From Lacrimispora defluvii (GTDB lineage Bacteria; Bacillota; Clostridia; Lachnospirales; Lachnospiraceae), in the NCBI GenBank assembly GCA_013036995.1, contig JAAOXG010000020.1:186001-250000 (forward strand): 64,000 nt of DNA, in the 5' to 3' direction. Positions within the stretch are counted from its first letter, which is position 1. Every line of letters starts with the position of its first letter. Below the pieces are notes generated by a model. That model saw only the letters and a list, made by a program, of their open reading frames with translations. It did not search any database and was not told the DNA's origin. Positions 34,593-43,475 of the stretch are shown in pieces. A program made the position numbers and the translations under genes.

Positions 34593-35546
34593 ATGGACCA
34601 TGGAAATACAGGAGATATTGAACGTAAGGCGCTGATCTTTAACGTACAGAAGTACAACATGTATGACGGACCGGGAATCAGAACCCTGGTATTCTTTAAA
34701 GGCTGCCCGCTCCGGTGTAAATGGTGTGCCAATCCGGAAGGACTGGTACGGAAATTCCAGGTGATGTTTAAGCAGAATTCCTGTACAGACTGCGGGGCAT
34801 GCGAAAGCGTTTGCCCCGTAGGAATCCATGTGATGTCCAAAGAGACCGGAAAACATGAAATCAGACGGGATAAGGATTGTATCGGCTGCATGAAATGTAA
34901 GAATGTCTGCCCCAATTCAGCGCTTTCCATTGCCGGAGAGGTAAAGACAATTTCCGAGCTGTTAAAAATCGTAGAGGAAGATGCCGCATTTTATGATATA
35001 TCTGGCGGCGGTGTGACATTAGGGGGCGGTGAAGTGACTGCCCAGCCTGAGGCAGCCTTAAATCTTTTGATGGCATGCAAGAGGGAAGGCATTAACACAG
35101 CCATTGAAACCTGTGGTTACACAAAAACCGAAACCATTTTACAGATCGCAGAATATGTGGATTTATTCCTTTATGACATCAAGCATATGGATCCGGTTCG
35201 CCACAATGAACTTGCCGGTGTAAACAATGAGCAGATCTTAATCAATTTGAAAGAACTGCTTCACCACCGGTACAACGTAAAGGTCCGTATGCCAATGTTA
35301 AAGGGAATCAACGACAGCCGGGAAGAAATCGATGCAGTAATTAAGTTCTTAATGCCGTTCCGTGATTACAAAAACTTTAAGGGAATTGACTTACTTCCTT
35401 ATCACAAGCTGGGAGTAAACAAATACAACCAGCTGGATATGGAATATCCAATCGATGGAGATCCAAGCTTAAGTGCGGAGGATTTAGACCGTATCGAAGG
35501 CTGGATGAATGAGTATCAGTTCCCGGTTACTGTGGTGAAACACTAG
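34593..35546 (+). CDS. cutD: Choline TMA-lyase activating enzyme (radical SAM)
   Basis: Radical SAM protein of 317 residues that installs the glycyl radical on CutC. The SAM cluster motif C-x3-C-x2-C is at Cys 38, 42 and 45. Two ferredoxin-like 4Fe-4S motifs follow (Cys 64/67/70/74 and Cys 96/99/102/106), as in other glycyl radical activases. G-G-G-E is near residue 150. Adjacent to cutC in the same direction. Confidence 0.95.
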   Translation: MDHGNTGDIERKALIFNVQKYNMYDGPGIRTLVFFKGCPLRCKWCANPEGLVRKFQVMFKQNSCTDCGACESVCPVGIHVMSKETGKHEIRRDKDCIGCMKCKNVCPNSALSIAGEVKTISELLKIVEEDAAFYDISGGGVTLGGGEVTAQPEAALNLLMACKREGINTAIETCGYTKTETILQIAEYVDLFLYDIKHMDPVRHNELAGVNNEQILINLKELLHHRYNVKVRMPMLKGINDSREEIDAVIKFLMPFRDYKNFKGIDLLPYHKLGVNKYNQLDMEYPIDGDPSLSAEDLDRIEGWMNEYQFPVTVVKH

Positions 35547-35561
35547 AAAGGGGAGAGCGCC

Positions 35562-35900
35562 GTGTCAGAGATACAGCGAGTCATAGAAGAATCCGTTCCG
35601 GGCAAGCAGGTTACTATCGCTCATGTAATTGCTTCGCCAATACCGGAGGTATATGAGTGTCTGGGTATCGATGAGCTTGGAGCCATCGGAATTTTAACCC
35701 TGTCCCCTTTTGAAACCTCCATCATTGCTGCTGATATTGCGGCGAAGGCAGCCAGTGTTTCAGTGGGATTTTTAGACCGTTTCACCGGCTCCGTCATCAT
35801 CGCAGGAGACGTGGACAGTGTGGAGACAGCCCTTCGGGCAGTGTGTGAAACCTTACGGCGCGTACTTGGCTTTACCGTGCCGGATATAACCAAAACATGA
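35562..35900 (+). CDS. EutS/PduU-like circularly permuted BMC shell protein
   Basis: Shell protein of 112 residues of the permuted EutS/PduU type. An N-terminal strand ([13 protein letters not shown]) precedes the BMC core ([31 protein letters not shown]). Such proteins form hexamers with a plugged pore. GTG 35562 start after AGGGGAG. It overlaps the next gene by 4 bp. Confidence 0.88.
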   Translation: MSEIQRVIEESVPGKQVTIAHVIASPIPEVYECLGIDELGAIGILTLSPFETSIIAADIAAKAASVSVGFLDRFTGSVIIAGDVDSVETALRAVCETLRRVLGFTVPDITKT

Positions 35901-36376
35901 GAAAAAAGAGAATCATGATCATCGGACCGGGCGGCAGCGGAAAAACTGCCCTTGCAGCCGCAATCAATGGTTTAGACGGTCCTGTCAAACGGACACAGAA
36001 CATGGTATATGGGGAGAAAACCTTAGATGTACCGGGAGTTTATTTAGAAAGTCCCTGGATGCACAAACACATCATCGCGGCAGCTCAGGACGCCTCCCAT
36101 GTACTGATGCTGGTAGACCAGTCCTCATGCCGGGAGAGTTATCCCCCGGGATTTGCAAAAGCATTCCGGGTGCCGGTAATCGGAGTTATTACAGGAAGCG
36201 GAAAAAAGCCGGAGAATGACGGCTGGTGTATCCGTCAGTTAAAGAAAGCAGGGATTACAACCCCCTGTATTCACATCAACTTATCGGACCGCACGGGTAT
36301 TGATGAGTTGAAGCAAATTTTAAGAAATACCCCTTCGGGTATCCCTTTATGCCCAGAAAGCGTGGGCAAAATTTAA
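35897..36376 (+). CDS. eutP: EutP/PduV-like GTPase-family protein
   Basis: P-loop protein of 159 residues of the EutP/PduV group, often found in microcompartment loci. The Walker A motif is G-P-G-G-S-G-K-T (residues 9-16). The typical family C-terminus (G-I-D-E-L-K-Q) is followed by about 18 extra residues that come from a 54-bp repeat unit (36322-36375), so the natural end of the gene seems to have been replaced. Known members hydrolyse NTPs or act as acetate kinases; the role here is uncertain. Confidence 0.8.
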   Translation: MRKKRIMIIGPGGSGKTALAAAINGLDGPVKRTQNMVYGEKTLDVPGVYLESPWMHKHIIAAAQDASHVLMLVDQSSCRESYPPGFAKAFRVPVIGVITGSGKKPENDGWCIRQLKKAGITTPCIHINLSDRTGIDELKQILRNTPSGIPLCPESVGKI

Positions 36377-36435
36377 AGAAATACCCCTTCGGGTATCCCT
36401 TTATGCCCAGAAAGCGTGGGCAAAATTTAAAGAAA
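36322..36435. repeat. 54-bp tandem duplication of a hairpin-rich unit
   Basis: Two exact 54-bp copies (36322-36375 and 36376-36429) plus a 6-bp start of a third. Each holds two dyads, ATACCC-N4-GGGTAT and GCCCA-N7-TGGGC. Copy 1 encodes the last residues and stop of the EutP-like gene; copy 2 is untranslated leader of the alcohol dehydrogenase. The unit length is a multiple of three, so frames are kept. Confidence 0.85.
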
Positions 36436-36450
36436 GGAGGGAAATGTAAC

Positions 36451-37587
36451 GTGGAGCAATTTGTAATGAACACAAAGGTATATATGGGATCTTCCTGTCT
36501 GGAAAAAATCAAGGAACTTCCAATCGAAAAAGCTTATATCATCTGTGATCCCTTTATGGCCCAGTCCGGTAAGGTGAATTTAATTACAGACCTGCTGACA
36601 GAAAAAGGAAGCAGCTTTGAAGTTTTCTCAGAAGTAGTGCCTGATCCTACCATCACCGTTGTATCAAAGGCAATCGGTGGAATGAAAGGCTTTGGACCGG
36701 ATACGGTAATCGCTTTAGGCGGAGGTTCTGCCATCGATACCGCAAAGGCAGCCAGCCACATTTACACAGAGATGGGAAATGACAAGCTGAATTTAATTGC
36801 AGTTCCAACCACCAGCGGAACCGGAAGCGAAGTAACTAATTTTTCCGTTATTTCTGATCCGGAAGCTCAGGCGAAATATCCTCTGCGCTCCGACAGTATG
36901 GTACCGGATGCGGCATTCCTTGATCCCCGTTTTACAGTGTCAGTACCGCCTCATATTACGGCAGATACCGGTATGGATGTTTTAACCCATGCGTTAGAAG
37001 CCTATGTTTCAACCAATGCAGGTGATTTTACAGATGCATGTGCGGAAAAGGCAGTCAGACTGGTATGGAGCTATCTGGCACGTACTGTGGAAGAAGGAAG
37101 TGACATGGAGGCAAGAACTCACATGCACAATGCTTCCTGTCTGGCAGGAGTTGCTTTTAACGGTGCATCTTTAGGACTTTGCCATAGTATGGCACATGCA
37201 CTGGGAGCCCGTTTCCACATTCCGCATGGAAGAAGCAATGCAATACTGCTTCATCATGTAATCAGCTATAACGCTGGTTTAGAGGATGCAGGAGATTTTG
37301 CAGCATGCAGCAGATATGTTGCGATTGCCAACATGCTTGGCATTGCAGCAGGAACAGAGAAGGCCACGGTACACGGCCTGGTGCGTCACATTAAAAATCT
37401 TATGAGTAAGATTAAAATACCGCAGCAGATTACCGATTTAAACGTGGACAAAGACGAATTCGAACAGGCTGTACGGGAAATGGCAGAGAAAGCACTTCAG
37501 GATAACTGCACATTGACCAACCCAAGAGTGCCTACGGTAGAAGAGATCGAAACAATTTACCGTAAGCTTTGTAAGGGGGGCTATTAA
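36451..37587 (+). CDS. Iron-containing alcohol dehydrogenase
   Basis: Group III alcohol dehydrogenase of about 378 residues that reduces acetaldehyde to ethanol and returns NAD+ inside the compartment. The NAD-binding G-G-G-S-A-I-D-T-A-K motif is near residues 90-99 and the metal ligands are in D-M-D-V-L-T-H-A-L-E-A and H-S-M-A-H-A-L-G-x-x-x-x-x-P-H-G. The start is GTG 36451 after AAGGAGG, since earlier in-frame starts fall in the 54-bp repeat. It ends in a one-base overlap with the next gene. Confidence 0.92.
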   Translation: MEQFVMNTKVYMGSSCLEKIKELPIEKAYIICDPFMAQSGKVNLITDLLTEKGSSFEVFSEVVPDPTITVVSKAIGGMKGFGPDTVIALGGGSAIDTAKAASHIYTEMGNDKLNLIAVPTTSGTGSEVTNFSVISDPEAQAKYPLRSDSMVPDAAFLDPRFTVSVPPHITADTGMDVLTHALEAYVSTNAGDFTDACAEKAVRLVWSYLARTVEEGSDMEARTHMHNASCLAGVAFNGASLGLCHSMAHALGARFHIPHGRSNAILLHHVISYNAGLEDAGDFAACSRYVAIANMLGIAAGTEKATVHGLVRHIKNLMSKIKIPQQITDLNVDKDEFEQAVREMAEKALQDNCTLTNPRVPTVEEIETIYRKLCKGGY

Positions 37588-38210
37588 TGAAATTCATCAC
37601 CGAAGAAGATTTGAGAATTTTATTCAGAAGAGAACCCTTTGCCTCTTATGATCTTCCTGCACAGGCAAAGCTCACACCAGGAGCCCGTCAGTTTTTGCTG
37701 GACAAGAAGATATCATTTTGTGATGATCCCCTGACGGCAAAACGCAAACTGATAAAACCTGCAGAAGTGATCGCAGAGACGCCAGTTACCGTTACAGAGC
37801 CTGCGCCGGACCGTTTCTTATTGAAACTGGAAACCTTAAAGGCACAGTTTCTGGAAGCCGGAATTTCCTTATTAGACAGGGACGTGCTGTTAGCAGAGCA
37901 GGTATTTGATTTAGAGCGGAAGTTATCTTTCGTGGGGAAAGGTGCTTCGGGCGACATAAATCCATTTGAGTCCTGCACCGGATTTAATAAGGAAAACCAA
38001 AACGAACCATACTCTGACTGTTTTGAGATCACCGGCTTTCATGCCCAATCCGAAAAAGGAAGAGAAATAGTCCTGTTACACCGTCTGCGCTGCTGCGTTC
38101 GGGAACTTGCGGCAGAAGCAGGAGAAAAAAATTTTAACCCGGTTATTAACCGCTTATCCCAGATGATCTGCCTGTTGTATGGAGGAAATGCATGTCAAAG
38201 AAAGAAATAA
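37587..38210 (+). CDS. EutT-like protein lacking the metal-binding cysteine motif
   Basis: Protein of 207 residues similar to EutT-type cobalamin adenosyltransferases at the N-terminus (F-I-T-E-E-D-L-R, L-T-P-G-A-R-Q-F-L-L-D-K-K-I) and in the C-terminal helices (L-L-H-R-L-R-x-x-V-R-E-L). EutT enzymes carry H-x11-C-C-x2-C; I find no such motif here. CutC does not use vitamin B12, so an adenosyltransferase would have no substrate. A retained scaffold or another function is likely. Confidence 0.65.
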   Translation: MKFITEEDLRILFRREPFASYDLPAQAKLTPGARQFLLDKKISFCDDPLTAKRKLIKPAEVIAETPVTVTEPAPDRFLLKLETLKAQFLEAGISLLDRDVLLAEQVFDLERKLSFVGKGASGDINPFESCTGFNKENQNEPYSDCFEITGFHAQSEKGREIVLLHRLRCCVRELAAEAGEKNFNPVINRLSQMICLLYGGNACQRKK

Positions 38211-39037
38211 CATTTGATAGCTGCAACCAGCTGGTGAGCCAGTTTGAAGCAGTGGTAAAAAATCCTGTCAGAGAACGTTCCTCCGTTTATTATACGGGGG
38301 TGGATTTAGGAACAGCGTGCGTGGTACTGGCTGTACTTGATGAAAATTTCAGACCAGTGGCCGGCGCTTACCGGTATGCGGATGTGGTCCGTGACGGAAT
38401 GGTAGTTGATTACATCGGCGCCATCCGGATCGTTCGTGAGTTAAAGGCAGAACTGGAGGAAAAGCTGGATACGGAACTGCTTTATGCAGCTGCAGCCATT
38501 CCTCCGGGAACCGATTCCCTGGACGGAGGTGCAATCAAGAATGTGGTACAGGGAGCCGGATTTGAAATCACTGCCCTTCTTGATGAACCAACGGCAGCAA
38601 ACGCAGTACTAAAGATACAAAACGGCGCAGTGGTGGATATCGGCGGCGGAACTACTGGAATTTCTATTTTAAAAGATGGAAAAGTAGTTTACGTAGCTGA
38701 CGAGCCCACGGGAGGAACTCATTTTTCCCTGGTTGTATCAGGAGCTTATAACCTCTCCTTTTCAGAAGCAGAGCTTTATAAGCGAAAAGAAGAAAACCAC
38801 AAAGAGCTGCTTCCGGTATTAAAGCCGGTAATCGAAAAGGTAGCCTCCATCATTAACCGCCACATCAAAGGATATGACGTAGATGAGATTTACTTAGTAG
38901 GCGGTACCTGCTGCTTAGCAGGAATCGAAACAATTATTGAGAAGCAGACTGGGATCCATACACGAAAACCGGACAACCCCATGTTTGTAACTCCTCTGGG
39001 AATCGCATTCTCCTGTACTCAGGAGGAAATGGATTAA
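38192..39037 (+). CDS. eutJ: EutJ-like chaperone
   Basis: Actin/Hsp70-fold ATPase of 281 residues found in microcompartment loci. The phosphate-1 motif (G-V-D-L-G-T-A) and the phosphate-2 motif (V-V-D-I-G-G-G-T-T-G) are clear, and V-G-G-T lies near the end. It is smaller than DnaK, with no substrate-binding domain. EutJ is thought to help refold or assemble enzymes in the compartment. Overlaps the EutT-like gene by 19 bp. Confidence 0.85.
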   Translation: MSKKEITFDSCNQLVSQFEAVVKNPVRERSSVYYTGVDLGTACVVLAVLDENFRPVAGAYRYADVVRDGMVVDYIGAIRIVRELKAELEEKLDTELLYAAAAIPPGTDSLDGGAIKNVVQGAGFEITALLDEPTAANAVLKIQNGAVVDIGGGTTGISILKDGKVVYVADEPTGGTHFSLVVSGAYNLSFSEAELYKRKEENHKELLPVLKPVIEKVASIINRHIKGYDVDEIYLVGGTCCLAGIETIIEKQTGIHTRKPDNPMFVTPLGIAFSCTQEEMD

Positions 39038-39051
39038 AAGGAAGTGGACGT

Positions 39052-39357
39052 ATGGAATATCGGATTATTAAATCGCCGTCACCTGGAACCATTGATATTT
39101 TAAACCGAAGAAAAGGCTCAGGAGCTTCCACTCCTATCGGAAAGGTGGATGCCATTGGTCTCGTTCAGGGACGGATTATTGAAATGGTATGTGCCGCCGA
39201 TGTGGCAGAAAAAGCCGTGGGTGTTACAGTAGAAGATATCAAGGGTAGCTGCCCACAGAACATGATCATGCTAGCGATTTTTGGAGATACGGCATCGGTA
39301 GAGGCAGCGATGGAAGAAATCAGGCTGAGAGAGAAGAGAGGCGGGATAGAATGGTAG
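39052..39357 (+). CDS. BMC-domain shell protein, probably permuted
   Basis: Protein of 101 residues. An N-terminal strand segment (Y-R-I-I-K-S-P-S-P-G-T-I-D-I-L-N-R-R) comes before a BMC core (A-I-G-L-V-Q-G-R-I-I-E-M-V-C-A-A-D-V-A-E-K-A) that ends in S-V-E-A-A-M. The order suggests a circular permutation like EutS, but the sequence is far from the gene at 35562. It overlaps the vertex protein gene by 7 bp. Confidence 0.75.
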   Translation: MEYRIIKSPSPGTIDILNRRKGSGASTPIGKVDAIGLVQGRIIEMVCAADVAEKAVGVTVEDIKGSCPQNMIMLAIFGDTASVEAAMEEIRLREKRGGIEW

Positions 39358-39614
39358 CAGCAAGACTGATTGACAATATCTGGGCAACCAGAAAGGCAGA
39401 GTCTTTAAACGGTTATAAGTTTATGCTTGCCGAGATCATTGGCGGTACACGGGAAGGTGAACGGCTGATAGTAGCAGACATCATCAGCGCCGGAATCGGT
39501 GACCGCGTGATCATTTCCACCGGCTCTTCAGCCAGACGCATGCTGGGAAACGATGAGATTCCCGTTGATGCCGTAGTAATTGGGATTATTGATGAAGACT
39601 GCCAGTTTATATAG
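39351..39614 (+). CDS. eutN: EutN/CcmL-type pentameric vertex protein
   Basis: Shell vertex protein (BMC-P) of 87 residues that forms pentamers to cap icosahedral corners. The layout is the family standard: A-R-L-I-D-N-I-W-A-T-R-K, Y-K-F-M-L-A-E-I, A-D-I-I-S-A-G-I-G-D-R-V-I and V-D-A-V-V-I-G-I-I-D. It is the only vertex gene in the locus. Confidence 0.93.
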   Translation: MVAARLIDNIWATRKAESLNGYKFMLAEIIGGTREGERLIVADIISAGIGDRVIISTGSSARRMLGNDEIPVDAVVIGIIDEDCQFI

Positions 39615-39629
39615 AAGGGAAGTGATCAT

Positions 39630-40259
39630 ATGAAGCAGTTGATATGCGCAAAAGATGTGGAAACATTGCATGCAGAAGGCAAGAGTGTATTTCACGTAGA
39701 GAGCGGAAGCATTATCACACCGTCAGCAAAGGATGCAGCAGATGCTTACGGAATCACCTTCTGCGATAAGGCAGAAGAGAAGGCAGAAGCGAAAGGAGCG
39801 TTTGCAGGAATGGATATTGACAGCGAGAAAATTTATATGGTACTTAAAACTCTTATGGAGAAGGGAATGTTAAATGACATTTTAAAACCATATGAGTCAG
39901 AAAGCCATGGCAACGGTTTAAAGGTTGTTCGCGGAAGTTCTGTAAAGATGGATGTATTCGATACAGGAGATCCAAATGTAAAAGCTTATTATCAGGAGCT
40001 TGTGAGCAAAGAAGAATCAAAGATGAGCGCCGGTTTCCTGGTGATTGACCATTCCGAATTTGAATGGGAATTAACATATGAAGAAATCGACTATGTAATC
40101 GAAGGAACCTTAACTGTGACCATTGACGGAAAGACCTTTACGGCAAAAGCCGGAGATGTGCTCTTTGTACCGTCAGGATCAAAGGTAATCTGGGGTTCTC
40201 CGGACAAGGCAAGAGTATTCTACTCAACCTATCCGGCTAACTGGGCTGACTTGGTTTAA
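39630..40259 (+). CDS. eutQ: EutQ-like cupin protein
   Basis: Protein of 209 residues. The N-terminal 60 residues are helical and resemble EutQ's shell-linked part; residues ~100-209 are a cupin barrel (V-I-E-G-T-L-T-V-T-I-D-G, A-K-A-G-D-V-L-F-V-P-S-G-S-K-V-I-W-G). EutQ has acetate-kinase activity reported in Salmonella; here that role would connect to acetyl phosphate made by PduL, but no separate kinase is seen in the window. Confidence 0.85.
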   Translation: MKQLICAKDVETLHAEGKSVFHVESGSIITPSAKDAADAYGITFCDKAEEKAEAKGAFAGMDIDSEKIYMVLKTLMEKGMLNDILKPYESESHGNGLKVVRGSSVKMDVFDTGDPNVKAYYQELVSKEESKMSAGFLVIDHSEFEWELTYEEIDYVIEGTLTVTIDGKTFTAKAGDVLFVPSGSKVIWGSPDKARVFYSTYPANWADLV

Positions 40260-40267
40260 GGAGGTAA

Positions 40268-40894
40268 ATGATGCAGGCACTTGGCTTTATAGAAACAAAA
40301 GGTGTGCTGGTGGCAATTGAAGCTGCCGATGCCATGTTAAAGGCAGCGGATGTGTCTCTGGTAGAGAAAACCAAAGTTGGCGGAGGTCTCATTACTGTTA
40401 CGGTGACCGGCGATGTGGCGGCAGTGAAGGCAGCGGTTGAGGCCGGAGCGGCGGCAGTGGAGCGAATTAACAGTGCCGCATTAATCACACGCCATGTGAT
40501 TCCAAGGCCTCATGAGGAACTTGCAGCTGTCATCGGCGGCAGCACTCCAGATGAACCGGAGCAGGCACCGGTACCGGAGATTACCATGGAACCGGTAGAA
40601 GAGGCAGCCGTACCAGTCGAAGAGACAGTTGAAACATCTGCTCAGATAACAGACGAAGAACCAAACTCAGAGACAGAGCTGGTGGATACCATAAAGAGAG
40701 AGACCATTGATCTGTGGATGCACCAGGACGGTCTTACTGAGACCATGAAGATACTTGAAGATATGAAGGTAACAGAGCTTAGGACGCTTGCCCGTGAATA
40801 TCCCGAATTCAGCATAGCTGGAAGAGAGATTTCGAAGGCAAATAAAACCCTGCTGCTGGAAGAATTCAGGAAGTATTACGGACAAAATGATTAA
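40268..40894 (+). CDS. BMC-H shell protein with C-terminal Rho-N-like extension
   Basis: Protein of 208 residues. Residues 1-90 are a normal BMC-H domain (L-G-F-I-E-T-K-G-V-L-V-A-I-E-A-A-D-A-M-L). A Pro-, Glu- and Val-rich linker follows (about 95-145), then a small helical domain at about 165-205 (M-K-V-T-E-L-R-T-L-A-R-E-Y, then a K-A-N-K-T-L-L-L-E-E-F helix) like the Rho N-terminal or SAP fold. Extended BMC proteins of this kind occur in microcompartment loci; the tail may bind cargo or nucleic acid. Confidence 0.8.
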   Translation: MMQALGFIETKGVLVAIEAADAMLKAADVSLVEKTKVGGGLITVTVTGDVAAVKAAVEAGAAAVERINSAALITRHVIPRPHEELAAVIGGSTPDEPEQAPVPEITMEPVEEAAVPVEETVETSAQITDEEPNSETELVDTIKRETIDLWMHQDGLTETMKILEDMKVTELRTLAREYPEFSIAGREISKANKTLLLEEFRKYYGQND

Positions 40895-40920
40895 GATTTT
40901 TAGAAGAGGAGATACGGAAC

Positions 40921-42471
40921 ATGGAAAATTTTGATTATGATTTGCGTTCCATCCAGGAAGCAAGGGATTTAGCCAGAAACGGCGAAGCGGCAGCAAAGAA
41001 AATCGCAGGATATACAGCAGAACAGATTGATGTCATCTTAAGAAGTATGGCAAAGGCAGGCGAGGAGCACTCCCTGTGTCTTGCTCAGATGGCAGTGGAA
41101 GAAACAGGATTCGGTAAAGTGATGGATAAGGCTTATAAGAACCATGCAGCTTCCACACTTTTATATGAAGAGATCAAGGACATGAAGACAAGAGGAATTC
41201 TTTGCGAAGATACTGTAAAGCAGACCTTTGACGTAGCAGAGCCGGTAGGACTTGTTATGGGTATCGTACCTTCCACAAACCCAACCTCTACTGTATTCTT
41301 CAAATCCATGATCGCCATTAAATCAGGAAATGCAATCGTATTTTCCCCACATCCATCTGCAGCAAAATGTACACAGAAGGCAGCAGAGGTTATGTGTGAA
41401 GCAGCAATTGCAGCTGGCGCACCAGAGGGAATTATCAGTTGCGTAACCATGCCTTCCATGGGATCAACCAATGAGCTGATGAAATGCAAGGAAGTTTCCA
41501 TTATCATCGCAACTGGCGGCCCTGGAATGGTAAAAGCTGCTTACAGCGCAGGAAAACCTGCAATTGGCGTAGGCGCAGGAAACTCTCCGGCATACATCGA
41601 GAAGACAGCTGACGTAAAACATGCAGTAAGAACCATTATGGCCAGCAAGACATTTGACTACGGTACCATCTGTGCTTCTGAGCAGTCCATCATCTGTGAA
41701 GAAAGCAACCATGCAGAGGTTGTAGCAGAATTAAAGAGCCAGGGCGGCTACTTCATGACAAAAGAAGAAACCGACAAGGTTTGCAATCTGTTATTCAAAA
41801 ACGGTCATAACATGAACGCCAAGTTTGTAGGACGTTCTCCTCAGGTAATTGCTGCAGCTGCAGGTATCACCATTCCGGAAGGCACAAAAGTGTTGATCGG
41901 AAAACAGGAAGGCGTAGGCGAAGGATATCCGTTATCCTATGAAAAGCTGACAACTGTTCTTGGTTTCTATACCGTTAAGGACTGGGAAGAAGCATGTGGT
42001 TTAAGCTACCGTCTGTTACAGAACGGTATTGGACATACCATGAGTATTCATACTCAGGACAGAGATATGGTATTAAAATTTGCAGCAAAACCTGCTTCCA
42101 GAATTCTTGTAAATACAGGCGGAAGCCAGGGCGGAACCGGAATCAGCACAGGTCTTCCAATTGCCTTCACATTAGGCTGCGGAACCTGCGGCGGAAGCTC
42201 TGTTTCTGAAAATGTAAGCCCGAAACATTTACTGAACGTTAAGACAGTAGCATTCGGCTTAAAAGACTGCGCAACCATTGTAGATGATGACCCAACCTTC
42301 ATGTGGAAAGAAAAATCACAGGCTTCCTCCTGCTTAAGCCCGGCAGAGCTTGTTGCTTCCTTTGAGAAAAAGGAAAGCGCTCCGGCAGCTTCCTGCCAGA
42401 GCGGCTGCGAAGACAATGACAAGCTTGCGGCTCTTGTAAAGGAAATCGTTCTGGCTATGAAAGGCCAGTAA
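40921..42471 (+). CDS. CoA-acylating aldehyde dehydrogenase (active form)
   Basis: Enzyme of 516 residues that oxidises acetaldehyde to acetyl-CoA with NAD+ and CoA. The catalytic Cys is residue 251 in G-T-I-C-A-S-E-Q. The Rossmann part has A-I-K-S-G-N-A-I-V-F-S and G-V-G-A-G-N-S-P-A. After a linker (residues ~470-495) the C-terminus has a short amphipathic helix (D-K-L-A-A-L-V-K-E-I-V-L-A-M) likely to target it to the shell. It pairs with PduL downstream. Confidence 0.93.
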   Translation: MENFDYDLRSIQEARDLARNGEAAAKKIAGYTAEQIDVILRSMAKAGEEHSLCLAQMAVEETGFGKVMDKAYKNHAASTLLYEEIKDMKTRGILCEDTVKQTFDVAEPVGLVMGIVPSTNPTSTVFFKSMIAIKSGNAIVFSPHPSAAKCTQKAAEVMCEAAIAAGAPEGIISCVTMPSMGSTNELMKCKEVSIIIATGGPGMVKAAYSAGKPAIGVGAGNSPAYIEKTADVKHAVRTIMASKTFDYGTICASEQSIICEESNHAEVVAELKSQGGYFMTKEETDKVCNLLFKNGHNMNAKFVGRSPQVIAAAAGITIPEGTKVLIGKQEGVGEGYPLSYEKLTTVLGFYTVKDWEEACGLSYRLLQNGIGHTMSIHTQDRDMVLKFAAKPASRILVNTGGSQGGTGISTGLPIAFTLGCGTCGGSSVSENVSPKHLLNVKTVAFGLKDCATIVDDDPTFMWKEKSQASSCLSPAELVASFEKKESAPAASCQSGCEDNDKLAALVKEIVLAMKGQ

Positions 42472-42496
42472 TCAGAACTGAAAAAGGAGAACAGCA

Positions 42497-43132
42497 ATGG
42501 ATAAGTATGAAGCGGTAATCAAGCTCTTAATGGATGCTGTAAAATCAGAATCCGGCAGTGACGAGCTGACGATTCCGGTAGGCGTTTCCAACCGCCATGT
42601 GCATCTGTCTCAGGAAGATTTAGATACTCTGTTTGGAAAAGGCTACCAGCTGACCAACATGAAAGAGTTATCCCAGCCCGGACAGTATGCATGCAAGGAA
42701 ATGGTAACAGTATGCGGTCCCAAGGGAGCCATTGAAAAAGTCCGCATTTTAGGACCTGTAAGAAAGCAGACCCAGGTTGAAATCCTGGCTGCCGACTGCT
42801 TTAAACTTGGCAGAAATACAACACCTAAAATGTCTGGCGAGCTGGCAGGAACACCAGGAATTACACTGGTAGGACCAAAAGGCACCGTAGAGACAAAAGA
42901 GGGCTTAATCATTGCCCAGAGACATATTCACATGTCACCGTCTGATGCTTTAAAATTCGGCGTACATGATGGTGAGACAGTTAAAATTGAAACAGAAGGC
43001 ATCCGTGGAGGAATCTTTAATAACGTGGCAATCCGCGTAACAGAGACTTCTGCGTTAGAATGTCACTTAGACACGGAAGAAGCCAATGCTATGGGCCTTT
43101 CCGGTTCATCTAAGGTAACAATTGTTAAATAG
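42497..43132 (+). CDS. pduL: Phosphate propanoyltransferase-type phosphotransacylase
   Basis: PduL-family enzyme of 211 residues that converts acetyl-CoA and phosphate to acetyl phosphate and CoA, allowing ATP synthesis and CoA recycling in the compartment. Zn-ligand motifs R-H-V-H (residues 33-36) and R-H-I-H-M-S (about 140-145) are present. The first 18 residues form an amphipathic helix (Y-E-A-V-I-K-L-L-M-D-A-V) like an encapsulation peptide. AAAGGAG precedes the ATG. Confidence 0.93.
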   Translation: MDKYEAVIKLLMDAVKSESGSDELTIPVGVSNRHVHLSQEDLDTLFGKGYQLTNMKELSQPGQYACKEMVTVCGPKGAIEKVRILGPVRKQTQVEILAADCFKLGRNTTPKMSGELAGTPGITLVGPKGTVETKEGLIIAQRHIHMSPSDALKFGVHDGETVKIETEGIRGGIFNNVAIRVTETSALECHLDTEEANAMGLSGSSKVTIVK

Positions 43133-43176
43133 GGAACTATTAAAAATTAATTATAAAAACCCAGGAGGATTTAAAA

Positions 43177-43461
43177 ATGAAATATGATGCATTAGGAATG
43201 ATCGAGACTAAAGGTTTAATTGGATCCATCGAGGCAGCAGATGCTATGGTTAAGGCAGCGAACGTAACTTTAATTGGTAAAGAATTCGTAGGCGGCGGTC
43301 TTGTAACTGTTATGGTAAGAGGCGATGTAGGAGCTGTTAAGGCAGCAACTGATGCAGGTGCAGCAGCAGCTCAGCGTGTAGGCGAACTGGTTTCCGTACA
43401 TGTAATTCCTCGTCCACATGCAGAAGTAGAAACAATTCTTCCTGCAGCAAAAGAAATCTAA
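43177..43461 (+). CDS. BMC-H shell protein 4 (near-identical twin of protein 1)
   Basis: Shell subunit of 94 residues. It differs from the product of 28263-28553 by one residue in the core (Val to Ile at 33) and in the last few residues. The DNA of the two genes differs at many silent positions, so the proteins are held constant rather than recently copied. It closes the operon, with a terminator 16 bp after the stop. Confidence 0.93.
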   Translation: MKYDALGMIETKGLIGSIEAADAMVKAANVTLIGKEFVGGGLVTVMVRGDVGAVKAATDAGAAAAQRVGELVSVHVIPRPHAEVETILPAAKEI

Positions 43462-43475
43462 TTGTTATTATGAAA

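Noticed and set aside
36349..36450. Extended N-terminus of the alcohol dehydrogenase
   Set aside because: The extra residues come from the 54-bp repeat; AAGGAGG favours GTG 36451.
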